The notes below the pieces were generated by a model. It was not told the DNA's origin and searched no databases. It worked only from the letters and a program-made list of their open reading frames with translations. DNA of 64,000 nt from Mycobacterium sp. ELW1 (GTDB taxonomy: Bacteria > Actinomycetota > Actinomycetes > Mycobacteriales > Mycobacteriaceae): NCBI RefSeq assembly GCF_008329905.1, contig NZ_CP032155.1:5828001-5892000 (forward strand), read 5' to 3'. Below, piece by piece: positions 17,945 to 26,367 of the stretch. A program made the position numbers and the translations under genes. Position 1 is the first letter of the stretch; every line of letters begins with the position of its first letter.

Positions 17945-19254
17945 CGACCTTTCATGAGAACCAGGCGCATGCGCCAGGAAAGTTCAAGCTGGCCGAGATC
18001 CTCGAGATCTTCACCGCCGGTGGAGAACTGCCGCTGAAATTCACCGCGTACGACGGTAGTTCCGCGGGGCCCGAGGACGCCGAACTGGGTCTGGATCTGC
18101 TCACCCCGCGGGGGACCACGTATCTGGCGACCGCACCGGGCGATCTGGGCCTGGCCCGCGCCTACGTCTCGGGTGACCTCGAAATGCAGGGCGTACATCC
18201 CGGGGATCCGTACAACCTGCTACGCGCGCTCTCCCACCAGCTGGATTTCAAGCGGCCGCCCGCGCGGGTTCTCGTCGATATCGTGCGTTCGATCGGCATC
18301 GAGCACCTCAAGCCGATCGCCCCGCCGCCGCAGGAGGCACTGCCGCGGTGGCGCCGCGTCGCCGAAGGCCTGCGGCACAGCAAGAAGCGCGACGCCGATG
18401 CCATCCACCACCACTACGACGTGTCAAACACGTTCTACGAGTGGGTACTTGGGCCGTCGATGACGTACACGTGCGCCTGCTACCCCACCGCGGACGCGAC
18501 GCTGGAGGAAGCGCAGGAGAACAAGTACCGGCTGGTGTTCGAGAAGCTGCGCCTCCAGCCCGGCGATCGTCTGCTCGACGTCGGTTGCGGCTGGGGTGGC
18601 ATGGTGCGCTACGCGGCGAAGCACGGGGTGAAGGCGATCGGTGTGACGCTCTCCCGCGAGCAGGCCGCCTGGGCGCAGAAGGCCATTGCCGAGCAGGGCT
18701 TGGCCGACCTGGCCGAGGTTCGCCACAGCGACTACCGCGACGTGCTGGAGAGCGGCTTCGACGCGGTGTCGTCGATCGGGTTGACCGAGCACATCGGGGT
18801 GGCCAACTACCCGGCGTACTTCGGCTTCCTGAAGACCAAGCTGCGCGTCGGCGGGCTGCTGCTCAACCACTGCATCACCCGCCCCGACAACAAGACCGGC
18901 CCCAGCGCGGGTGGTTTCATCGACCGCTATGTGTTCCCGGATGGCGAACTGACCGGCTCGGGCCGCATCATCACCGAAGCCCAGGACGCCGGCCTGGAGG
19001 TGGTGCACGAGGAGAACCTCCGCCACCACTACGCGATGACGCTGCGCGACTGGTGCCGCAACCTCGTCGAGCACTGGGACGAGGCCGTCGACGAGGTGGG
19101 CTTGGCCACCGCCAAGGTGTGGGGCCTGTACATGGCCGGATCACGGCTCGGATTCGAGACCAATGTCGTTCAGCTGCACCAGGTTCTGGCGGTGAAGCTC
19201 GACGAGAAGGGCGGCGACGCCGGGCTGCCGTTGCGGCCGTGGTGGAACACCTAA
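17941..19254 (+). CDS. SAM-dependent cyclopropane/methyl fatty acid synthase family methyltransferase
   Basis: 437 residues. The C-terminal two thirds are a CMAS-type methyltransferase: HHYDVSNTFYEWVLG, YTCACYP, LLDVGCGWGGMVRYAA (SAM motif I) and GVTLSREQAAWAQ. The N-terminal ~150 residues carry an acyl or membrane-associated domain found in the longer CFA synthases. It modifies a double bond in a membrane phospholipid acyl chain using SAM. Coupled to the upstream flavin oxidoreductase by an ATGA overlap, it most likely makes a methyl-branched chain rather than a cyclopropane. Syntenic with Rv3720; the substrate is inferred. Confidence 0.9.
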   Translation: MTTFHENQAHAPGKFKLAEILEIFTAGGELPLKFTAYDGSSAGPEDAELGLDLLTPRGTTYLATAPGDLGLARAYVSGDLEMQGVHPGDPYNLLRALSHQLDFKRPPARVLVDIVRSIGIEHLKPIAPPPQEALPRWRRVAEGLRHSKKRDADAIHHHYDVSNTFYEWVLGPSMTYTCACYPTADATLEEAQENKYRLVFEKLRLQPGDRLLDVGCGWGGMVRYAAKHGVKAIGVTLSREQAAWAQKAIAEQGLADLAEVRHSDYRDVLESGFDAVSSIGLTEHIGVANYPAYFGFLKTKLRVGGLLLNHCITRPDNKTGPSAGGFIDRYVFPDGELTGSGRIITEAQDAGLEVVHEENLRHHYAMTLRDWCRNLVEHWDEAVDEVGLATAKVWGLYMAGSRLGFETNVVQLHQVLAVKLDEKGGDAGLPLRPWWNT

Positions 19255-19269
19255 CCTTCTGATCAGTGG

Positions 19270-19641
19270 TCAGACGGCCGAGCCGGGCAGCTGGCCGCAG
19301 CGGTTCTTGATGTCCAGCAACGGTTGTCGAATTCCGGTGATGTCGGAGGCCGTCTGCGGATTGGCGGCCATGTAGGCCTTGACCCGGGCCCGCACCTGGT
19401 CGCGCGGTAGGCCGGCCAGGCTGGTGAAGAACGCGTTCACGTCGGGGTGGGTGAACAGGTACGCCGAAGTCGCGGCCTGCACGCCGGTGCGCACACCTTC
19501 CAAATCGGCCGCGGTGCAGTTCGGCGGTGGCGGCGGGGCGTCAGGATCTGCTGCCGCAGAGGGAAGTTGGCCGAACAGGGCCACTGCGAGCGCCCCACAC
19601 CCGGCGAGCGTCGCCGCAATTCGACGACTGTCGATGATCAT
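19270..19641 (-). CDS. Hemophore-related secreted protein
   Basis: 123 residues with a signal peptide (about 1-31, ending SAAADP), then a Pro-rich spacer and a small helical domain: CTAADLEGVRTGVQAATSAYLFTHPDVNAFFTSLAGLP and a second Cys in NRCGQ. This matches the mycobacterial hemophore-related/Rv0203-like family of small exported proteins. A haem-binding role is a family annotation; no haem ligand can be proven from sequence. It is convergent with the methyltransferase gene. Confidence 0.82.
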   Translation of the reverse strand: MIIDSRRIAATLAGCGALAVALFGQLPSAAADPDAPPPPPNCTAADLEGVRTGVQAATSAYLFTHPDVNAFFTSLAGLPRDQVRARVKAYMAANPQTASDITGIRQPLLDIKNRCGQLPGSAV

Positions 19642-19724
19642 GCACCGACGTTAAAGGTGCTGACACACAAGCGCTTCACAGCACAGCAGATCCACAGCGG
19701 ACCACGAGATCGCGCACAGAACTG

Positions 19725-21656
19725 CTAACCCTCGATCTTGCGGGCGCCCAACTCGGTCTGCAGTAGCTCGAGAGCCACTTCCTCCGGATCACGCCGCGGC
19801 GCCGAGTCATCGTCGCGGCCGACCTCGGCGATCATGCTGTCCTCTTCGGCCCGCTGGCGGTCGACCGGGTCTGGCTCGGGCTCCGGCGGCAGCGGCTGCT
19901 CGGCCTGCTGCACCGGCTGGCCGACGCCGACCTCGCACCGCACCCGCCAGTCCACGCCGAGCGCATCTTTCAACGCGTCACGGATGACGTCGGCGTTGCG
20001 CTGCTCGCACAGGCGCTTGGCCAGCGGTGCCGACTCGTGGCCGAGGATCAGCGTGTTGTTCTCGACCGCCCGCACGATCGCGCCGGCCAGCATCACCTCG
20101 GTGGTGCGGCTGCGCTGACGGACCTTCTCCCGCACCGTCGTCCACATGGTCCGCACGGCGGCCGCGCCCGGTTCACCGGTGGCAGCAGCGGCGGCCGGTG
20201 CCGCAGCGGGTTCGGTGGCCCGCGGCGCAGGTGTGGCCTCGGGCACGGGATCCGGTGCGGCCACCGGTTCGGGCCGTGCGACCGGTTCGGGTCGCGCAAT
20301 CGGCTCCGGCTTGGCGATCGGCTCAGGGACGGGCTGCGGTGCGGGCGGCTCGACCACCGGTGCCGGCGCGGGCGCCGGGGGCGCGGGGGCTGCTGCCGGC
20401 TCGGGCGCCGCCGGGGCCTGCTGTGTCTTGCGCACATACTGCTTGGCCGGAGCCGCCGCCGGTGCACCGGAATTCAACCCGGCCTCACCCGCCGGGATAG
20501 TGATCTCCATCCGGGTCTCGATGCGTTCGATCCGCTGCAGCAGCGCCGATTCGGTGTCGCTGGCCGACGGCAACAGAAGCCGGGCGCAGACCACCTCCAG
20601 CAGCAACCGTGGTGCCGTCGCGCCGCGCATCTCCCCCAGCCCCGCGTGCACCACCTCGGCATAGCGGGTCAGTGTCGCGGGCCCGATCTTCGCGGCCTGC
20701 TCGCGCATCCGCTCCAGCACGTCGTCGGGAGCGTCGACCACACCGCGGGTGGCAGCGTCCGGAACTGCTTGCAGCACAATCAAATCGCGGAACCGCTCGA
20801 GGAGGTCGACGGCGAAGCGGCGCGGATCATGTCCGGCGTCGATCACCGACTCCACCGCACCGAACAGCGCAGCCGCATCGCCTGCGGCGAGCGAGTCGAC
20901 GGCGTCGTCGATCAGGGCCACATCGGTGGCGCCCAGCAGCGCGAGCGCGCGCTGATAGTGCACGCGGTTGCCCTCAGCACCGGCGAGCAGCTGGTCCAGA
21001 ACGCTCAACGTGTCGCGGGGCGAGCCGCCACCGGCCCGGATGACGAGCGGATACACCGCATCGTCGACGGTGACGCTCTCCGAGGCGATGATCTTCTCGA
21101 TCAACGCGCGCATGGTCTTCGGGGCCAGCAGCCGGAACGGGTAGTGATGGGTGCGCGACCGGATCGTCGGCAGCACCTTCTCCGGTTCGGTGGTGGCGAA
21201 GACGAAGATCAGGTGCTCGGGCGGCTCCTCGACGATCTTCAGCAGCGCGTTGAAGCCGGCGGTGGTGACCATGTGCGCTTCGTCGACGATGAAGATGCGG
21301 TAGCGCGACTGCGCGGGCGCATAGAACGCCCGGTCCCGTAGCTCGCGGGTGTCATCCACACCGCCGTGGCTGGCGGCGTCGAGTTCGACGACGTCGACCG
21401 AGCCCGGGCCGTTCGGGGCCAGCGCCACGCAGGAATCGCACACCCCGCACGGCGTCGGTGTCGGTCCCTGCTCGCAGTTCAGCGAGCGGGCGAGGATGCG
21501 TGCGGAGGACGTCTTGCCGCAGCCGCGCGGTCCGGAGAACAGATACGCGTGGTTGATCCGATGCGCCGACAGCGCGGTCGAGAGCGGTTCAGTGACGTGC
21601 TCCTGGCCCACCACCTCGGCGAAGGTTGCCGGCCGGTACTTGCGGTAGAGCGCCAC
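19725..21656 (-). CDS. dnaX: DNA polymerase III subunits gamma/tau
   Basis: 643 residues. It is the clamp-loader ATPase: Walker A GPRGCGKTSSARI (about residues 43-55), zinc module CEQGPTPTPCGVCDSC, DEAH-type box VDEAHMV and sensor SRTHHYPF. After the three clamp-loader domains (to ~residue 365), a long linker of repeated Pro-Glu-Ala (KPEPIARPEPVARPEPVA) leads to a C-terminal polymerase-binding domain (VREKVRQRSRTTEVML). Mycobacterial DnaX is syntenic (Rv3721c). I saw no convincing frameshift signal to make a separate gamma. Confidence 0.96.
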   Translation of the reverse strand: MALYRKYRPATFAEVVGQEHVTEPLSTALSAHRINHAYLFSGPRGCGKTSSARILARSLNCEQGPTPTPCGVCDSCVALAPNGPGSVDVVELDAASHGGVDDTRELRDRAFYAPAQSRYRIFIVDEAHMVTTAGFNALLKIVEEPPEHLIFVFATTEPEKVLPTIRSRTHHYPFRLLAPKTMRALIEKIIASESVTVDDAVYPLVIRAGGGSPRDTLSVLDQLLAGAEGNRVHYQRALALLGATDVALIDDAVDSLAAGDAAALFGAVESVIDAGHDPRRFAVDLLERFRDLIVLQAVPDAATRGVVDAPDDVLERMREQAAKIGPATLTRYAEVVHAGLGEMRGATAPRLLLEVVCARLLLPSASDTESALLQRIERIETRMEITIPAGEAGLNSGAPAAAPAKQYVRKTQQAPAAPEPAAAPAPPAPAPAPVVEPPAPQPVPEPIAKPEPIARPEPVARPEPVAAPDPVPEATPAPRATEPAAAPAAAAATGEPGAAAVRTMWTTVREKVRQRSRTTEVMLAGAIVRAVENNTLILGHESAPLAKRLCEQRNADVIRDALKDALGVDWRVRCEVGVGQPVQQAEQPLPPEPEPDPVDRQRAEEDSMIAEVGRDDDSAPRRDPEEVALELLQTELGARKIEG

Positions 21657-21665
21657 GGGTGAAGG

Positions 21666-23066
<1,401 letters not shown>

Positions 23067-23175
23067 GTTGCGAGTGTAATACCCACGGGCGGGTGGCCCG
23101 CCGCGGAGGCGGCAAGTCACAGCTGAGCCAGGCAGTCGGGGCGAGACACTTCCCGAGTCCGCTACCATTGCCGAC

Positions 23176-23261
23176 GGAGGATTCGCCTAGTGGCCTATGG
23201 CGCTCGCCTGGAACGCGGGTTGGGTTAACAGCCCTCAGGGGTTCAAATCCCCTATCCTCCG
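23176..23261 (+). tRNA. tRNA-Ser (anticodon GGA)
   Basis: Acceptor stem GGAGGAT (23176-23182) pairs with ATCCTCC (23254-23260), with discriminator G at 23261. The anticodon loop CTGGAAC gives GGA. A long variable arm and a GGTTCAAATCC T-loop make it a class II seryl tRNA of 86 nt. CCA is not encoded. Confidence 0.95.
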
Positions 23262-23267
23262 CACCTG

Positions 23268-23317
23268 ATCCGAGGTGCGACTGGGGGGTCACAGCACCTG
23301 GTCGCACCTCGGATTTT
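23268..23317 (+). terminator. Rho-independent terminator after tRNA-Ser
   Basis: A 14-bp perfect stem (23268-23281 with 23301-23314, ATCCGAGGTGCGAC and its complement), a 19-nt loop, then TTT. It follows the tRNA by 6 bases and separates it from the lucA-like gene. Confidence 0.8.
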
Positions 23318-23332
23318 GACTTGAGGAGGGGT

Positions 23333-24094
23333 ATGGGGCGCGTCGGCGCGACTGCACTTCAGCTGGTGCTGTGGGTGCTTGCCGGAGCTCTGTACTTCTT
23401 GTTCGTGCTGCCCCGCTGGTGGGAGCTCATGGGCGACACCACCCACACGCTGGGCACGGTTCTGCGCATCGTCACGGGTGTGCTGTTCGCGCTCGCAGCG
23501 CTGCCGGTGTTGCTCACTCTGCTGCGCAGCCGCAAGCCCGAGGCCGGCACTCCGCAGCCGGCACTGCGGTTGCGGCTGTGGTCGGTGATCCTGCACGTGG
23601 TGGCCGGTGTGCTGATCGTCGGAACAGCGGTCGCCGAGATCTGGGTCAGCCTCGACAAGGGCGGCCCGTGGCTGTTCGGCGTCTACGGCGCGGCCGCCGC
23701 CATCGCGGTGCTCGCACTGCTCGCCTTCCAGTTGGCGTACACCGCCGAGTTGCCGCCCAAGCCGGCGAAGCCGAAGAAAGAGAAGAAGGCCAAGAAGAAG
23801 CGCGGCGAGGCGGCCGACGACTCGCCAGAGACCACCGAAACCGCCGAGGTCGCCGAAGCCGCGGAGTCCGCCGAAGCCACAGAGTCCGCCGAAGCCGAGG
23901 CGAAGAGCGAGCCGGCCGTCGAGGACGAGCGGCCCGCCGAGGTGTCGGCCGAGACCGAGCCCGCACCGGAAGCCGAAGCCGAGCCCGAACCTGAGCCCGA
24001 ACCCGCAGGTGCGCTGCGCAACAAGCGCCCGACCGGCAAGACGAACCATCGCCTGCGCCGCCGCAACCGCGGCAACGTCGCGGTCGACGAGTAG
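23333..24094 (+). CDS. lucA: Lipid uptake coordinator LucA-like membrane protein
   Basis: 253 residues, ATG at 23333 behind GAGGAGGGG. Four membrane helices lie in the first ~150 residues (LQLVLWVLAGALYFLFVLP; VLRIVTGVLFALAALPVLLTLL; WSVILHVVAGVLIVGTAVAEIWV; VYGAAAAIAVLALLAFQLAY). A Lys-rich stretch (KPKKEKKAKKKRG) and a long Ala/Glu-rich, probably disordered tail follow. Size, topology and position next to the Rv3722c-like gene match Rv3723 (LucA), which stabilises Mce1/Mce4 complexes and coordinates fatty acid and cholesterol import in M. tuberculosis. The assignment rests mainly on synteny and layout. An in-frame upstream ATG is inside the tRNA region and rejected. Confidence 0.85.
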   Translation: MGRVGATALQLVLWVLAGALYFLFVLPRWWELMGDTTHTLGTVLRIVTGVLFALAALPVLLTLLRSRKPEAGTPQPALRLRLWSVILHVVAGVLIVGTAVAEIWVSLDKGGPWLFGVYGAAAAIAVLALLAFQLAYTAELPPKPAKPKKEKKAKKKRGEAADDSPETTETAEVAEAAESAEATESAEAEAKSEPAVEDERPAEVSAETEPAPEAEAEPEPEPEPAGALRNKRPTGKTNHRLRRRNRGNVAVDE

Positions 24095-24155
24095 ACGACT
24101 GTCAAGTTCACCTAAACAACCTTCTGAACTGCACAGCCGACCCTATGCTGAGCGA

Positions 24156-25226
24156 GTGCCCAACATTTCCCCCTATCGGGTCGTCCAATGGACGACCGGC
24201 AATGTAGGAAAGAGCTCCGTCCAGGCGATCACCGCCAACCCCACTCTCGAACTCGTCGGCTGTTACGCGTGGTCAGCAGACAAGGCCGGCCGCGACGTCG
24301 GGGAGCTGGTCGGCATCGAACCGCTGGGAATCGCCGCCTCCAACGATGTCGACGCTCTGCTGGCGCTCAAGCCGGACTGCGTGGTCTACAACCCGATGTG
24401 GATCGACGTCGACGAGCTCGTCCGGATTCTGTCGGCAGGCGTCAACGTCGTCGCATCGGCGTCGTTCATCACCGGCCAGAACCTGGGCGAGGGCCGGGCC
24501 CGCATCGAGGAGGCCTGCAAGGCAGGCGGGTCGACGATGTTCGGCTCGGGGGTGAGCCCCGGCTTCGCCGAGCTGCTGGCGATCGTTGCCGCCACCTCCT
24601 GCGATCGTGTCGACAAGATCACCATTGCCGAGTCCGCCGACACCACCCTCTACGACTCCCCCGAGACCGAACGTCCCGTGGGATTTGATATGCGCATCGA
24701 TGACCCCGAGCTGCAGCCGATGGCCGCCAAGGGCACCGCGGTGTTCGCCGAGGCGGTGCAGCTGGTCGCCGATTCCCTCGGCCTGGAACTGGACGAGATC
24801 ACCTGCGTATCCGAATACGCCCAGACCACCGAGGATCTGCCGATGGCGTCGTGGACCATCAAGGCCGGCCACGTCGCCGGGGTTTACGCCAGCTGGCAGG
24901 GGATCGTCAACGGCAAGACCGTCATCGACATCAACGTGCGGTGGAAGAAGGGCACCACCCTCGAGCCGGACTGGCAGCTCGACGCCGACGGCTGGAAGAT
25001 CACCATCGACGGACGGCCGACGGTGAACATGCAGGTCGGATTCCTGCCGCCGATGGACATGATCGAGAACGCGAAGTCGCTCGAAGACTTCTTCGTTCTC
25101 GGCCACATCATGACGGCGATGCCGCCGATTCACGCGATCCCCGCCGTCGTCGCCGCGCCGCCGGGCATCGCGACCTACAACGATCTGCCGTTGCCGAAGG
25201 CCCGCGGTGTGGTGCCGCCGCGCTAG
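24156..25226 (+). CDS. Dihydrodipicolinate reductase-like NAD(P)-binding protein
   Basis: 356 residues, GTG start. The N-terminal Rossmann domain begins VVQWTTGNVGKSSVQAITANPTLELVGCYAWS, the DapB-like fold widely seen in actinobacterial 'dihydrodipicolinate reductase' annotations and in 2,4-diaminopentanoate dehydrogenase relatives. The C-terminal part (WTIKAGHVAGVYASWQGIVNGK) is specific to this subgroup and lacks the DapB catalytic signature. It is probably an oxidoreductase on an unknown substrate, not lysine biosynthesis. The downstream small secreted gene is convergent. Confidence 0.8.
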   Translation: MPNISPYRVVQWTTGNVGKSSVQAITANPTLELVGCYAWSADKAGRDVGELVGIEPLGIAASNDVDALLALKPDCVVYNPMWIDVDELVRILSAGVNVVASASFITGQNLGEGRARIEEACKAGGSTMFGSGVSPGFAELLAIVAATSCDRVDKITIAESADTTLYDSPETERPVGFDMRIDDPELQPMAAKGTAVFAEAVQLVADSLGLELDEITCVSEYAQTTEDLPMASWTIKAGHVAGVYASWQGIVNGKTVIDINVRWKKGTTLEPDWQLDADGWKITIDGRPTVNMQVGFLPPMDMIENAKSLEDFFVLGHIMTAMPPIHAIPAVVAAPPGIATYNDLPLPKARGVVPPR

Positions 25227-25232
25227 CGGCCG

Positions 25233-25490
25233 CTAGATGCAGGCGCCGCCGGTCACCAGCCCGAACGGACCGGTGGCCTGAACACAGGCTGCGGGCGGCC
25301 CGTAGAACACGGGACCGTAGTCCGGCCCGCGCCAGTCGCCACGGCCGCGGTCATGGTCGTCCCACTCCCAGCCGTCGTGGCCGTGGCCATGTCCCGGGTC
25401 GGCGTAGGCGATACCGGCGCCCACGCCCAGGCCGGCCAAGCCGAGCCCTGCGGAAAGTGCTGCTGCAGCTGCGATCTTCGTCAGTGTCAT
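25233..25490 (-). CDS. Small secreted His/Asp/Gly-rich protein
   Basis: 85 residues: a signal peptide (about 1-31, ending IAYADP), then a charged mature peptide beginning GHGHGHDGWEWDDHDRGRG and a C-terminal part with two Cys (AACVQATG and GGACI). It resembles many small mycobacterial exported proteins without assigned function. The His/Asp cluster could bind metal, but this is speculation. It is convergent with the reductase-like gene, 6 bp apart. Confidence 0.7.
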   Translation of the reverse strand: MTLTKIAAAAALSAGLGLAGLGVGAGIAYADPGHGHGHDGWEWDDHDRGRGDWRGPDYGPVFYGPPAACVQATGPFGLVTGGACI

Positions 25491-25690
25491 CGTGTTAATC
25501 CTTTACGACCTCAAGACCCCGACCCGTCACACCCGTTTTGCAACAGAGCAGATTTTAGTCGAATTCCCCTAGCCGCCAACAACTTAGGGGTTGCGCGCAC
25601 CAGCATCGGCTCCTCTGTGTTTGCTCATGACTTCCCGTCGGCATCGGCGCGCCTGGTTCTGGCGCGCTCACCGGGTGCCACCATGCAGCC

Positions 25691-26359
25691 GTGCACAGGC
25701 ATTGGGGCGCACCGATTTTTGCTGCGGGTGTGATGGCAATCGCAATGCTGGTGACGTTGCCCACTACATCGATCGCGCGGGCCGACTCCTGCCCCGACGT
25801 CCAGGTCGTGTACGCCCGCGGAACCGACACCGTCCCTCCGGTCGACCCGGTCGGCCAAGCTCTGGTCAACGCGATCAGCGCACAGCTCCCCGGGAAATCG
25901 CTGTCGGTGTACGGCATCAACTATCCGGCGAATCTGGACCTGAGCGGAGGAACCACCACCGGTGCCGCCGACGGCTGGGTCCACGTCCAGAACCTCGTCG
26001 CGGCCTGTCCGGCAACCCGCGTGGTGCTGAGCGGCTACTCGCAGGGCGCCGATGTCATCGACCTGCTCACCACCGCCGCGGGCGCGGCATTCGGCACCGC
26101 CACCCCCATGCCGGACGCCGTCGCCGGTCACGTCGCCGCGGTCGTGGTGTTCGGCAATCCGTCCCGCAAGATGGGCGGCGGACCGCTGCCTGCCAGGAGC
26201 CCTCTCTACGGCGCCAAGGCCCTCGACGTGTGCCTGACCGGAGATCCCATCTGTTCGAACGGCGCGGACCTGCTCGCGCACAGCAGATACGTCACGTCCG
26301 GCGCGGTCAATCAAGCCGCACAGTTCGCGGTCAGCCGGCTCTCACGGGCCGCCGGCTGA
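25691..26359 (+). CDS. Cutinase-family serine esterase, secreted
   Basis: 222 residues, GTG start. A signal peptide covers about 1-31. The cutinase domain has nucleophile Ser117 in GYSQG, Asp185 in LTGDPIC and His197 in LLAHSRY, plus the usual Cys34/Cys106 and Cys181/Cys188 pairs. Mycobacterial cutinase-like proteins act as esterases, phospholipases or thioesterases on lipids. The position matches the cut5 locus (Rv3724) of M. tuberculosis, which there is split in two frames; here it appears intact. Confidence 0.9.
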   Translation: MHRHWGAPIFAAGVMAIAMLVTLPTTSIARADSCPDVQVVYARGTDTVPPVDPVGQALVNAISAQLPGKSLSVYGINYPANLDLSGGTTTGAADGWVHVQNLVAACPATRVVLSGYSQGADVIDLLTTAAGAAFGTATPMPDAVAGHVAAVVVFGNPSRKMGGGPLPARSPLYGAKALDVCLTGDPICSNGADLLAHSRYVTSGAVNQAAQFAVSRLSRAAG

Positions 26360-26367
26360 CCCGGTCC

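Noticed and set aside
20200..20420. Periodic Pro-Glu/Ala-coding repeat in dnaX, CRISPR-like at first sight
   Set aside because: It is in frame, codes the DnaX linker, and has no constant repeat-spacer structure.
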